Shown: piece by piece, positions 1-12,234 of the stretch
Position numbering within the stretch: position 1 is the stretch's first letter
Layout: every line of letters starts with the position of its first letter
Assembly (NCBI GenBank): GCA_015345905.1
Contig: JADDTR010000004.1
Coordinates: 1,054,001-1,118,000, forward strand
DNA: 64,000 nt
From: Aotearoamyces nothofagi
Lineage: Eukaryota; Ascomycota; Leotiomycetes; Leotiales; Tympanidaceae
Direction: 5' to 3'
The notes under the pieces: generated by a model
The model's database searches: none
What the model was told of the DNA's origin: nothing
The model's input: only the letters and a program-made list of their open reading frames with translations
Program-made: the position numbers and the translations under genes

Positions 1-631
1 TGGTACTGATGCTGCACTATCTGGCCGTTCCAAGAAGGATGATTACAAGCGCCGCGCCACTGTATTTGAGCCAGCCTATTTCTCCTCTCCAAAGAAAGCA
101 AGTTAGCCAGTTAACAGACCATGTCGTTGTCTTGCTAGTATTGAGTCTACAGCCAGCTAACTCTTTGGCAGGTCAACCCACGTACGTTTCAGCGCTTTAT
201 TGATTCGGAGTCGCCAAACCGCCGCATTCCGAGCATCTCAGGCATGCCGCAGGGATGGAATGACATACATGATCGCTTCATCACCTACCTTACCACCCAT
301 GCACCACTGACTAAGGATGGTCGGGTCCCAAAGGGCGTCTTCGAGTGCTATGCGACGGATGATATTTGCCGCATGCTTCAACAGAAGTTTCACAGGTTCC
401 GTCTTGTCGTATGTCCCTCCCTTCACTACAATCCTTTAACCATCACCCCAACCCCTTTGTCAATGCCCCCTCTTCCCCACACCAACCCCAACACATGACT
501 AAGTAGACAAGCAGAAACTCTCCGTCAACGCAATCGACAAGCGCCTGCAAATCCTCGAATTGCTCGGCAACAACTACTTCAACCTCCCATACCACTGCTA
601 CCAGTTCGAGGACTGGGGCCGCGATATCTAA
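1..631 (+). CDS. 3' end of an unrecognised conserved-looking protein (5' truncated by window)
   Basis: Three exons can be read. Exon one runs from about base 3 to 97 and encodes a lysine/arginine-rich stretch including KKDDYKRRATVFEPAYF. Exon two starts at 172 and encodes IPSISGMPQGWNDIHDRFITY. The last exon starts near 507 and ends in YQFEDWGRDI with TAA at 629-631. The first intron (98-171) keeps frame only with a GCAAGT donor, so it looks like a GC-AG intron. For the second intron the canonical-looking GTATGT donor at 409 breaks the frame; a donor at 413 keeps it, giving VVY-KQKLSVNAIDKRLQILELL. I do not recognise the family. The coding call rests on codon-like composition and consistent frame across the introns. 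Confidence 0.6.
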
Positions 632-1207
632 GCGCCCTATTCCACAGCCACAGCCACGCTACTGCGCTTAGTAGGCTGCGGATACCGCTGGGTACGGGTA
701 CATTATCTATGCATAACAGCGGGGGAATAGTGGTTTGTAAGACTTTGAGACAGGCAGGCACGACAGGCCGGCTTATGATACGCATATGCGATACGATGGA
801 TTACGATTACGATGATAGGGTATGACAGGTTTGCTCATTTGCTCGCAGGACAGGATACGATCTGTCGCATGTAAGATAAGAAAATCATAGCGTAAGCTGT
901 AAATGGGAACTCTGAGCACAGCTACTTGACACCATGCCTGCTTCCGTGTCAGTTGACTAGAAATGGATGATAGCCTTTCCCTTTACCCTCTTGCCTTTTC
1001 TATGACAGCTAGAAACAAACAGACAGTAACAGTCATAATCAGACGCGAAAAGAAGACCTGACATCTGAAGCACATACGACTTCTAATCTAACAATCAGAA
1101 GAGTGTAGAATGAGATTTAGCTAGACTTTTTAATTACCTTTGTACCTTTTTCTAGGATTATCTGTGCCTTATAAAATTACAATATATACATACGCTTGCA
1201 CGACAGA
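632..1207. other. Intergenic, convergent 3' ends
   Basis: This stretch lies between the 3' end of the first gene and the 3' end of HEM13. It is moderately AT-rich and probably holds both 3' untranslated regions. No gene, repeat or RNA structure stands out. Confidence 0.6.
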
Positions 1208-2490
1208 TCAAACCCACTCTCTGGGCTCCCTTAATACATCCACCAGTCTTTGTTCCCGGCTTCCAGGCTCGGCCTCGTACATGTATCTCCAACTTGCTGT
1301 CACCGGAAGACTCATTAGAATACTCTCTACTCTTGCACTTGGCGTATTGAGCCCAAATGCTGTCCCTCTATCGTGCACTAGATTAAATTCGACGTATCTT
1401 CCCCTACGGATCTGCTGCCATTCTTTTTCCTTCGCTGTAAATGGCATGTCCTTCCGCTTGTTGATAATGGGGACGTATGAGGGTAAGAAGGCTTTAAGAC
1501 ATGACTGGATGAACTCGAAAGTGTTTTCTCGGTCCTTCTCTTGATCGTCTAAATCGTCGAAAAAGATTCCTCCAATACCGCGTGCTTCGCCTCTGTGCTT
1601 GTTCGAGAAGTAGCTGTCGCACCACTTCTTGAATCGTGGGTAGTAGGATTTATCGTGCTTATCACATGCCTCCTTGATGGTCTTATGGAAGTGGACAGCG
1701 TCCTCATCAAAGAGGTAGCTGGGCGTCAGATCTGTTCCTCCGCCAAACCACCATGCATTAACGGTTCCATCAGGATTCATCGTCTCGAAATATCTATAAT
1801 TGAGATGGACGGTTGGCGCCATAGGGTTGCTTGGATGCAGCACCATGCTGAGACCTGCAGCGAAGAATGGGATAGAATCAGCTGTTTCGTCTATTTTCTT
1901 ATGATTTGCGCGCATTTTTGCGATTGCAGCTTTGGGTAGGTCGCCATAAACCACTGATACGTTGACTCCAGCCTTTTCAAACACATTTCCGTCTTGGAGA
2001 ACACAGGAGATGCCTCCGCCGCCCACATCTCGTTCCCAGGTATCAACGCGGAATTTTTTGCCATCTACTTCTTCCAGTCCTGCCACTATCTCTTTCTGCT
2101 GTTGCTTGATGAATTCTTCCATCCGTAGGCGCATGGGTGAGTCTGCCGTGATACCTGCTTCGCGCTTGATCAAGGTGTCGCGTTCGGCGATTGACGGGGT
2201 ATCGAGCTTGGCAGGTTTTTCCGTAGCCTGCATTTCTGTAAGCAAATATTCTTGAATAGTCCTTTGAGAATTACCATAGAGTAGATCATAGAACCGATGA
2301 GCACAACGCCAACTGCCAATCGGGACTTGGGCGCCCAAACACCCTTACGCGGTTCAGCATTGGGATTGGGAGGCGTCTTGAGCTCTGCATAGCCTCTTCG
2401 GCATGCTGTGAATCGAGATATTTGGGGTAGAGGTTGAGGTCGGAGTTTTGTGGCGGTTGACCACCGGAGGACGGGTCTCACTGCGGACAT
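1208..2490 (-). CDS. HEM13: Coproporphyrinogen III oxidase, oxygen-dependent
   Basis: Catalyses the oxygen-dependent oxidative decarboxylation of coproporphyrinogen III to protoporphyrinogen IX in haem synthesis. The spliced product is 411 aa. Family hallmarks are clear: [17 protein letters not shown], an [18 protein letters not shown] block, [27 protein letters not shown], and the C-terminal [18 protein letters not shown] plus [10 protein letters not shown]. The start chosen is the ATG at 2490 ([10 protein letters not shown]), because the following residues form an Arg-rich presequence-like stretch. A Met 15 codons upstream is also in frame. A 47-nt intron (2228-2274) is needed to join the first 72 codons to the rest. 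Residues about 52-69 form a hydrophobic segment, so this enzyme may be membrane-anchored, unlike the soluble yeast protein. Confidence 0.95.
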
Positions 2491-3732
2491 GATTTGTAAA
2501 GTTTTCAGATGCACCAAAACAGCTGCAATTGCCAATGCTACCGAAAGTACATGAAAAGGACAAAGAAGATATTATATACAGGAGGTCGTATGGGAAGTGC
2601 TGAGAAGCTAAATACCATCAGCAGATGTTCTGTCGGGGATGCTCTGATGTCGGCTCGTATTCGCGAAATGTAGGTACCGTACATGGTACCTGCGATCATG
2701 ATGAAAGTCATAATCGCCTCACAATGCAAACTAAAATCATGTTTGCTCGGCCGCCTATGTTTCGGGAATCAGGGGCAACATTTTAGTTTCGGCGGGCTAA
2801 GAACGGACCCTTTTAAGGTCCAGGTAATTGTAATACAGCAAGCTAGTGAGCCATTATACAAAGCCTATATAAATAACATACCATATTTAAGTATTTCAGA
2901 GTTGGAGGTGTGTTATAAGGGAATCCGAATGAGCACATCAACAGTCTGTAAATTTAATTCAAGCTGATAATTAATTTTTGAAATAAAAAAATGGAAAATC
3001 GCATTTTATTAATGTAAGTAACATGAATCCAGCCTACCAGAAGCCTATAGAATAATTGAAGAAATAACCACATGAATACTATATTATATATCCACGAAGG
3101 CGGGCCTTGAACTTCCATATCTCGATGCCTCCTTGACATATCGTCGATCCAACTAGACAGAATCCAAGGATTATAATAGCCTATTTACGTGAGTCTTCCG
3201 CATCCCCAGCAGTACGATTAAACAGATATATGAACTGACCGAAGAGAGACACTGGCAAGGGTGGGATGGTGAATAATGGATGGAGATGAAGAAGACTCCA
3301 CGGATGCGGAAAGGCGCTCTCTGATCTAATCAGCCCTTAACACCTCGATCTTAAGGCCGGTATGTAACCCGGATGACTACATAGCACGTGCTTAGATACG
3401 GTCGTACGTGCACCCACCTGTAGAGTACAGTTCATACCGTCCATGTCAACCTCGAAGACTCGACCAAGTCACCAGCCACGCATGCGATTCCAGAGTCGCA
3501 CCTCTGCCCTTTATGGACATCCAAAGTCACCTGCCTGGAGACAAACAAAGTCACCGTCATTCGCCGCCTGACTGCATTATTCACCAGGCGGCGCTAAGAC
3601 ATAAGCGAGCCCCGCCGTTAGGCAGTGGATTGCGACCGCAGCTCACCGTCACCTCTCTCCATATCCTTCGTCCCTTGGCACCTCGACACAGATCTACACA
3701 CAACAGTCAACCACGAAATCATCACCATCACC
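2491..3732. other. Divergent intergenic region between HEM13 and ATG8
   Basis: About 1.2 kb shared by two divergent promoters. The middle (roughly 2820-3080) is AT-rich with no coding signal. A CACGTG palindrome lies near 3383 and a GC-rich perfect inverted repeat at 3562-3593. Short open frames here have no coding character. Confidence 0.6.
3562..3593. promoter_or_regulatory. GC-rich hairpin upstream of ATG8
   Basis: CGCCGCCTG at 3562-3570 and CAGGCGGCG at 3585-3593 are perfect reverse complements around a 14-nt loop. The structure lies about 140 bp before the ATG8 start, so it is either in the promoter or in the 5' leader. A role in control is inference only. Confidence 0.45.
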
Positions 3733-4356
<624 letters not shown>

Positions 4357-5209
4357 ATAGACAATGGCAGACCCTCTTTTGACCTTGACTCATCGACGGT
4401 TATCTCAGGCGTTCCGGAAATTTCTTTCCTTTCCGATGTGGCAATGGAAAGGGGACATCGGGCTAGTATGGTAGTAAGAGCAGTATGGATTTTAGCAGGC
4501 AACAAGGCTCGACGCAGAGCGTGCATCCAATTCCAAGCTATCGGCACCGACTTGTAGGATGGCATCCGCAATGCAACGGACGGGATCGGAGCTATGACAG
4601 ACAGAATGCTCTACGTTTCTTAGAATTGAAGAATAGGCATAACGTATGTCTTTGCAATATTTGATTGAACTGCATCTGCTGTACACTGTGTTGCATGCAT
4701 TTTTATTATTCCCGCAGCCTGGTGATCTACGCCAAAGCATCGTTCAAGCTTCAGGGCTAGGCCACCGGTAGAATGGCTCATGTAGCCAGCCCATAATTCA
4801 ACTATGCCTCCATTCCTTGTTAAGGAGCTGCATGAGTTGCTTTGGAGCCACTCAGAGAACCCCCTTAAATGCCATCATAGTCTGCCTCATCTCATCCGTC
4901 AGCCTCCAAGAATTCGTTTGTTCACGGAGCTGTGGTCAAGAAATGACGATGACCTGGCGTTCGTTCTTCGAGGCGTGGAATGGTTATGGGGTATCGTGTT
5001 CGTAAAGCTGTTATCAGACGGTGAAGAGGTTGTAAAATGACCCGTGAAACTGTCGGTGGGAACTGGCTTGACCGTAGAGGGTGAAAGGCATGAAGCTCCT
5101 CATCTCGAGGCATCACAGTGATAGACACCATAGTGGTTAGGAGCACCAGCCATGCACTCCTGTGAACACTGCTCTTTGAGAAACTCTATCACTCCCGCGA
5201 TAGATCTGC
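4357..5209. other. Intergenic, convergent 3' ends
   Basis: About 850 bp between the ATG8 stop and the NCE101-like stop on the opposite strand. It is likely two 3' untranslated regions. Open frames of 60-80 codons occur on both strands but lack coding character and overlap one another. Confidence 0.55.
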
Positions 5210-5473
5210 TCAATTCGTCTTCGGTGGATATCCTTGAACAGGCAGACCCAATCTCCTAAACGGATGAAGAGTCAGTTATGTAATCATGAGTCGAGGTGCA
5301 AATCTGGAGATGAGAGGAATGGCGTACCTGAAGCCGGCATTTATTGTCTGCTGGGTGCTGCGACCTTGCTCTTTCTCTTCACGATTGATGCGCATGGCCG
5401 CAGCGGAGAGTCCAATGAAGAGGGCGAAGAAGGGATCTGCCACCTTGGATATCAGGTAGGTAGAAGGTGCCAT
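5210..5473 (-). CDS. NCE101-like small single-span membrane protein
   Basis: A 63-aa product from two exons (5328-5473 and 5210-5255) joined over a 72-nt intron with a phase-2 border. The protein starts MAPSTYLISKVADPFFALF, has one hydrophobic segment (about residues 5-27), then the charged block RINREEKEQGRSTQQT and a tail ending GLPVQGYPPKTN. Size, the hydrophobic N-terminus beginning with the K-x-x-DP motif, and the charged tail resemble non-classical export protein 1 (NCE101) of yeast and its filamentous relatives. Its role in leaderless secretion comes from yeast genetics and is not shown here. Confidence 0.72.
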
Positions 5474-5846
5474 TTTTGTGTAATAAGAAAGATGCAGCTT
5501 TGCTTTTCAAATTATGGGACTTGGAGGTTGTAAGGTTGTATGTGAACGCGATTTATTCCATATTAGAATTTGAGGTCCCACCTCGGCTATTGTAAAGGCT
5601 TTCCCGAGGAGGCTAAGCTCACATAATCATAAGGCTGAAGCTACAAAGACTTGATTAGAGGCTGTTGCATTGGTTTATTCCAGAGTCGAGTGTCTAGTAT
5701 AATCTATGCGCTAAGGAAGAGACTTGAAGAATAGTTACAAGAAGATGACATTGTCTTTGATATGTGAACGCCAACTCCCAGTCCCAATTTTTTGCTTCTG
5801 TCCCTCCTTTTTGGTACACGATCATAAAGTCTCTTTTAGGATAGCC
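5474..5846. other. Intergenic between NCE101-like gene and GGC1
   Basis: About 370 bp that must contain the promoter of the NCE101-like gene and the 3' end of GGC1. AT-rich. No feature seen. Confidence 0.5.
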
Positions 5847-7107
5847 CTATTTCTTTGATAATGCTATATCAAACGCTGGAATTAAAGTCTGAGCAAGCCA
5901 GAATGAGAAGACAAGTTTAGGTCCAGTCATGAGTAGCTTCGGCACCAGGCCCTTGAAGAAACTTGTGATACCCTCGTTCTTCATCATGCTGCTCACAATC
6001 TTGAAACCACCTTCTGGATTTTCAAAGTTTCGGTTTTGAATCCGGGTCTTGATGACATCTAGAGGAGCCGAGACAATGAGAGAAGCAGAAGCACCAGCGA
6101 TGGATGCTACAAAGTTCTGTGCCCATGTAGCCTTATTGTAATCATCGAGTTTATAGAGGTATCCCTTCGTGAAAGCAGAACCACCAAAGAGCTATTAGGT
6201 ATGTTAGAATTCGAAAGGGTGAATCAGGATATATTGCACAACGTACAGCAAATGACCCAGGGGCGTTCCGTGCAGCGGTCCATCCCCATCCTCTATAAAG
6301 GCCAAAGCCCTCATCCCTAACAATCCTGACAATACCCCGGCCTCTAAAAGCCTCCGGATTTGTTTGCCGTTTAATCTTCAGGACATCGAGTGGTAGTAGG
6401 ACAATCTCTCCAATGCCGATCACACTACGAAGTCTATGTCAGTCTCTGCCATCATTCAAACGCTAGAACTATTGTAAATTTACCTTCCGGCCAGTGAGTG
6501 CATCATGGCTTTGCCGGTTTTGGGGCCGAAGACATTATCAAACTCCGTTCCGAAGTTCTTGGCTAGCAAGTCACGAGCGAATGGCTGGCCACCGTACTTA
6601 TATATTCTTTGCGAGACCTAAAGGATGGTGATCAGACCAGCTCAACGATGATGGATATGACAACCAACCTTATATCCTGCAGCGTATCCTAAACCGGGGA
6701 ATAACGAGAAGAATTTCTTTCCGGCTGTGACAGAAGCCTTGTCCTTGAAGATAACTTGGTTGAGTTGTGATACGGTCGTGATCTGTTTTTGGTCAGCATT
6801 GAGGTTCATATGCAATTCCAAGATTCCGGTATTTCCCTAACCTTTCCCTGGTTGCTCATAAGGCGTTTCGCAATAGTATCGACCTTAATGAGTCAGTAAG
6901 GTCCTCATCGTAAAGGGGCCGAGGAAATTCGTACAGGATGGAAGACGGCAAGCTCAGCAATACCGGCGGAACCTGTTGTGCTGTAAGCAATTGATCGTAG
7001 TTTAATTGCTGTAAGTTGTAACGCGAACCTGAGCCAAGCAGCCGTGCCAGCGTAGACTCTGTCTTGTAGTCCTTGGAGGCACTGATAGGAGCAATTGGAG
7101 GAGACAT
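5847..7107 (-). CDS. GGC1: Mitochondrial GTP/GDP carrier
   Basis: A mitochondrial carrier family protein of the inner membrane, here of the GTP/GDP exchange type that links matrix GTP to iron handling in yeast. About six short introns interrupt it. The reading joins MSPPIAPISASKDYKTE to SAGIAELAVFHPVDTIAKRL, then QRIYKYGGQPFARDLLAKNFG, IGIGEIVLLPLDVLKIKRQT, RGWGWTAARNAPGSFALFG, SAPLDVIKTRIQ and a tail ending AFDIALSKK. The Px(D/E)xx(K/R) carrier signature appears three times: HPVDTIAKR, LPLDVLKIK and APLDVIKTR. The GEIVLLPLD block and short N-terminus favour GGC1 over other carriers. Start at 7107 is the only suitable Met. Confidence 0.92.
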
Positions 7108-7715
7108 GTCGTTTGGAGGGCGATTGAGATGTTTGGAGTGGGTCTGAAAGATTGAAGACTCAGTCTGAAATCTATCTCAATCGTCTTCTTCAACGTCCTA
7201 GGAAGTGTGGTCGAAGGAGCGTTGAAAATGAATCTTCTCCACGGGACCGGTCACCGGTGCACGATTAAAAAGTTCTTGGGCGCAAGGCTACCCCAACCCT
7301 GGTATCCTTTTCGGTGCTAAAAGCTAATTCGCGGAAAGCCCCGGCGGTGCGCTAATGCATAATTCGAGTCTTCCTCGCAGTTGTAGATCCTGACAATAGC
7401 GCATCCTTAAAATATTAAATGAGAATGAAAGTATATTTTTATTTGAATATATCAAATAACTTTAAGGGCCACTAGTGATGTAGGCCATTTAGTGTAGATT
7501 AGTCATTTTGCCAATTGTAAGTTGTGTATTATTTTACATCTTATTCTCTACTATTTTTGATCAACTATCAAGTAGATCTGTGGTATCAAAAGTTCCAAGC
7601 CAGAATGGATCCTCTCTTTGCTCTTTGACTGAACGCCATGTCAAATATTCAGCAAATGATACGCCTTCCATGCCAATGTTAGCTGCCGTAATATCGTATC
7701 CACCCAAAGCCGAGG
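7108..7715. other. Intergenic between GGC1 and RPC82
   Basis: Contains the GGC1 promoter and the 3' end of RPC82. The part around 7390-7560 is AT-rich. No gene or repeat recognised. Confidence 0.5.
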
Positions 7716-9985
7716 TCAGAAGTCTCTAAAGATCCCCACCAAGTGATCAAGTCTAGTGGCCTGTATTAGAAGCCTTTCCTCCTTCTCTCGAACTGCTAAT
7801 AGACTTTTAAGTTGGTCTCCGCTAAGCATCGCGTCCTCTTGCCCCTTGACATCCGTTCGTTCAGCCAAAGAGAGCACATCGAGCTGTTGAAACTTCTCAA
7901 CATCCATGACCTGAAGGCACCTTGCCATTGCCTTGTAGATCATTTCCAACAATATGGCTGTCACCCGCTCAAGATCAAAATACCATAAAAATATTGTACG
8001 ACTCGGAGTACGATTGTTGTCCCGCGGGATCTCTTGAATATCAACAAAACCTGACATCTGCATCTCCACGAGCTTTGTGCGAACGTCCTTTTGTTTCAGA
8101 AGGCCAAACTTCTGTATTTGTTTCTCATCAAGTTTGCCATTGCGCATGAGGATCCGAGCTATACGTAATCCGGTGGGACCAAATGCTTGAGAGATATAGG
8201 TGTCCAGTTCAACCTCTTTCATGTACTCTACGGCGCGGTCGAAGTCGACAGTCCATTCTCCAAGACCACGAGTTCCGCAACGCCGAATTAGATGATGAGT
8301 ATGCTCCGATAGTAAGAGTAAGTGCTGCTTGATTTGTGACATCCGGTTCTGCCGGTCTTCTGCTGTTACTGGCCTTGGAAGTTTATCTTGAAACGTGACT
8401 TTGGTGGGCCGGGTGGATTGAACAGCAGGGGCGTCGGTGAAAGGATCTTCTCCAAGACTATCAGAATCCTGGTCAACCTCATGAATGTTGCCCTGATTGT
8501 TTACGTCCTCGCCGTAATCATTCTCTTCATCCTCGTCGGAGCTCGCATCGCCTTCTACTGTTGCCTCGTCATCGGGCGTCCGTTTTCTCTTTTTCTGTGC
8601 CCTTTCTAGAACCCGAGTGTCTATCTTGTCACCCGGGGCTTTCCCAATACCAGTTGAAAGGCTGATGCTCTTACTGAGAGCTAATGAGAGTTCCATTGTG
8701 CTGACTGAAGGCCCATCACTGACCTCATCCGGATCGTCCATTGTGGGATCCAAACGGCATCGAGGGATCTTCTCTTCCATCAACCTCAAAAGCTCAGCGT
8801 AGACTTGTGATGTGGTCTCGCCAATGTCGTGTTCTGCAAGGGCAATAAGCTGTTGGTTTCGAAGCGCGACTGTGCATTTCTCATAGTTGATTCGTACGAT
8901 CAAATTGCGCTTAGTGCAAGTCAGCAAATTGTTTGGTCAGCTCCTGATGCGCGAGAAACCCACGTCAAGTCTAATGCCTTCACTGTGCGATGAGGCATCT
9001 CCATTTGTCAACTTTCTTCGTTTCTCGCCGCCATTAGCATGTGCAGCGTCTAAAGGGCGCTTGTTGCCCTTGCTGTTCCACCCTCTCCCCTCAGATCTTA
9101 TTGCTCGTAAACCTACGCTAATCCTTATTCTGAGCTCTTCTTTCTGCTTGGTTCCCTTTATGCTGCCATTGAAGTCCCTTGTAAGTATCTCCTTCTCAAC
9201 TTGGTTATAGGTGTCGTCGGGACTTCGAAACATGCTCTCTACAACTGGCTCAACGAATCCTGCTTCCAATAACTGTGACAAGACGTTATCTAACTCGTGA
9301 GATTCGTGAGAATCAGTATGGCCATTTGTACCGTTATGAACACCGTTCACAATTGAGTCTCGGTTGCTGGTACCATTGGTATGGGCACTGCTCGTCCTCT
9401 CCTTCGCATCATATGCATCGGCAAGGTCTCCTACCTTTGTGTGGCCTAGTAAGAGTAAATTTTGGACGATTTCTCGAGCAGTAGCACCATATCTTGATTG
9501 CACAATTTCCATGACCCTCCCAGCGCGCAAGAGAAAGTACGCGGCTTCTTGGTTGGCCTCATAATGAGTGATTCCTGTTTCTGTATTGAGATGGTGATAA
9601 ACCAGATTCTGCTGGACCAGAACTGCTAATCCATGCCGTAGTTGTCGTGCAGTAAGACGTGTGTGTTGTACAAGTGCTGGTATGGGTAGTCTCCCTCGAC
9701 GGAGGAGTAAGGCAAATATTCGCTGTGTTGGTGTCAGATATATTCAAATAAGAATACAGAACATTCAGCAGCGCAAAATGCCTTGCAGAACTTGATGAGA
9801 TGCGGCCATAGAATTCGACCACAAACTGGCACACATACACTTGTCAATTCACCGTATGTCTCTCGTACGAGCAGAGTACAAAGCTCCGCAGCGTGCGTTG
9901 TCTGATGCGCAGCAGTCAGTATAGAACTCCAGACTTAAGCGGCAGGGAGCCGTAGGAAATACAAAAAGAAACGTACTCGAGACAT
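7716..9985 (-). CDS. RPC82: RNA polymerase III subunit RPC82 (RPC3)
   Basis: A subunit of the RPC82/34/31 subcomplex that recruits RNA polymerase III to TFIIIB-bound promoters and helps open DNA. Four exons (9977-9985, a 63-nt exon near 9840-9905, 8964-9722, 7716-8909) give 674 aa. The N-terminus MSRTTHAAELCTLLVRETYG and the winged-helix block RLTARQLRHGLAVLVQQNLV are typical, followed by EANQEAAYFLLRAGRVMEIV. The middle RNLIVRINYEKCTVALRNQ lies just after the third intron. An acidic low-complexity insert (DASSDEDEENDYGEDVN) and the tail VREKEERLLIQATRLDHLVG also match the family layout. It shares a 344-bp divergent upstream region with QCR2. Confidence 0.93.
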
Positions 9986-10329
9986 TCTGAATGCTGCTAG
10001 AGACTATCTCAAGTTCTCTAGAGCTGCCACGCGTGCTACCGGTGCGTCATTTAGGTCCAGTATGTATAGTTTTTTCTGCGGTTGAATCCGAGATATTGTT
10101 CATCAACTTTCGGCGGTTGGCGACTGCAGAAGCCCCGCGTCAAAAATTCCAGTGGTGCACGGTGCGCAAGCGAATTAGTGCTGGCCGAACGGACTAGCAA
10201 CGGACCAATCACGTGCAGTGCTTTGCTGCTTTGACGAACCCGAGTCTCTCCATCACTTTAAACTTGAAGCTCCACCTTGATTTCATTTAATCACTGTCTT
10301 CGTGACTTTTCTGCCAATTCTCCCGAACA
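9986..10329. promoter_or_regulatory. Bidirectional promoter region RPC82/QCR2 with CCAAT and TCACGTG
   Basis: Only 344 bp separate the two start codons. A CCAAT box (10205-10209) overlaps TCACGTG (10209-10215), about 115 bp before the QCR2 start. In fungi CCAAT is the site of the Hap complex, a regulator of respiratory genes, and CACGTG is bound by bHLH factors such as Cbf1. Occupancy here is inference. Confidence 0.55.
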
Positions 10330-11888
10330 ATGATCTCAAGGTCGGCGATTGGCCGAAATGCACAGCTTGCCCTTCGCCGGCAATGCTGTGCTCAACCTGC
10401 CAACCGACGAGGTCTCGCAGCTGCCGTCTCCGGATCAACATCATTCTCCTACAACACTGCGGATGTGACCGGTATCAAGGTTGCTAGCAGAGATGTTGCT
10501 GGATCTACCACGAAGCTTGCCGTGGTTGCTAAGGCTGGAACAAGATACCAATCGCTGCCTGGGTTGACCAATGGCCTCGAACAGTTCGCTTTTAAGGTCC
10601 GCTCGACGCTATCTAGCCAACTTCTTCCTTTCGGATTATGTTGAGATACTGACCAAATCATCCAGAACACTAACAGACGCTCCGCACTACGAATCACTAG
10701 AGAGGCCGAGCTCCTCGGAGGTCAATTGCTAGCCTATCATACTCGAGAATCAATCGTCATCGAGGCCAAGTTCTTGCGTAATGATCTGCCTTACTTCACT
10801 GAGCTGCTCGGTGAGGTTATCTCCCAAACTAAGTACACTCGTAAGTATGCATACATTACATCCTTTTACTCGGACTGACAGACTATCTACCAGCCCACGA
10901 ATACCACGAAGAGGTCGAGGATAGCATTAAGCTACTGCAACATAAGTTGCTAGCGGATGTGTCGGAACTTGCTCTTGATGCAGCACACGGAGTAGCCTTT
11001 CACCGTGGCTTGGGCCAGCCTCTTCAGCCATCCCCTTCGTTTCCTTTGCATAAATACCTGAACAACGAATCGATCCGAGACTTTGCTTCTTCTGCATATG
11101 CCAAGCCAAACATATCCGTTGTTGCCAACGGCGCCAGCCATGCAGACCTGACTAAGTGGGTTGGCCAATTCTTTGGTGATGTACCAAGTACCGCATCTCC
11201 ACTTCCAACAGAAGTGTCGAAATACTATGGTGGAGAGGAGCGCATTGCTCATAGTTCCGGCAATGCCTTTGTTATTGCATTCCCAGGTTCAAGCTCTTTC
11301 ACCGCAGGAGCATCATACAAACCTGAAATTGCTGTTCTCACAGCACTTCTAGGAGGCAAGTCAAACATTAAATGGACTCCTGGATTTTCTCTCCTTGCAA
11401 AGGCCGCTTCGACATTCCCTGGCGCCAATGCGGCGGCAACTCACTATGCATACTCAGATACTGGCCTATTGACAATCAAGTTCACCGGCTCTGCGAAGGC
11501 TATCCGTGGTGCTACTACCGCCGCAGTGAAATCTCTTAAAAGCATTTCTGAGGGTTCAATCAGCAAGGAAGACTTCGTCAAGGCTGTTGCCTCCGCAAAA
11601 TACAAAGCTCTAGAAGAGGGGCAAAACTTTGAGGCAGGACTTGTTGCAACTGGTGAAGGTCTTATTCATAGTGGAAAGCCTTTCCAGATTGAGGAGGTTA
11701 GCAAAGCAGTAGAGTCAGTCAGTGTGGACAAGCTCAAATCAGTAAGTCTCCTATTACTTCGCGTTGGAACATCCTACTAACTCCCGCTATAGGCTGCAAA
11801 GGCTTTACTTGAGGGCAAGGCATCTGTTTCAGCTGTTGGAGACCTGTTTGCGCTTCCATATGCAGAGGAGATTGGTCTTAAGGTATAA
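10330..11888 (+). CDS. QCR2: Cytochrome bc1 complex core protein 2
   Basis: Core subunit 2 of respiratory complex III in the mitochondrial inner membrane, a non-catalytic member of the M16 peptidase fold. Four exons with introns at 10597-10665, 10841-10893 and 11742-11792 give 461 aa. The N-terminus MISRSAIGRNAQLALRRQC is an Arg-rich matrix presequence. Then follow TGIKVASRDVAGSTTKLAVV, AGTRYQSLPGLTNGLEQFAF, RSALRITREAELLGGQLLAY and the C-terminal FALPYAEEIGLKV. There is no HxxEH zinc motif, as expected for core 2. The neighbour 347 bp downstream on the same strand is ATP15, another oxidative phosphorylation gene. Confidence 0.94.
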
Positions 11889-12103
11889 GAATGTATTACC
11901 TTGATGGTGTGATGGGTGTGTATCAACAACTTTCGAAAAGCATTGTAGAATGTGATACACTTTTTGAACATAGTAGTATTTTTTAAGCTTTCAATGCATG
12001 TATAGCCGTGTTTAATATTGGAAGTACCGGAGTGACTGTGAAACACTTTAGTTGTGAAGTCAAGGTACTTTAGTTGAACTGAACCAAATTGTGGGTTGTA
12101 ATA

Positions 12104-12111
12104 TCACGTGA
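12104..12111. promoter_or_regulatory. TCACGTGA palindrome upstream of ATP15
   Basis: A perfect 8-bp palindrome containing the E-box CACGTG, about 125 bp before the ATP15 start. The same TCACGTG core is upstream of QCR2. Confidence 0.45.
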
Positions 12112-12234
12112 CTACAAATCGGCCCTCGGTCCGCCGGCTTTGCGTTGAGCAAGCTTGACCCCGAGAGTTGAACAGAACTGCAACAACCACACCCAATCCG
12201 CCGTATCTCACCTTCAGCCTCTCAAACCTTCACA

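Noticed and set aside
4804-5040. Plus-strand 78-codon frame downstream of ATG8
   Set aside because: Overlaps equally long antisense frames in a probable 3' untranslated region; no recognisable features.
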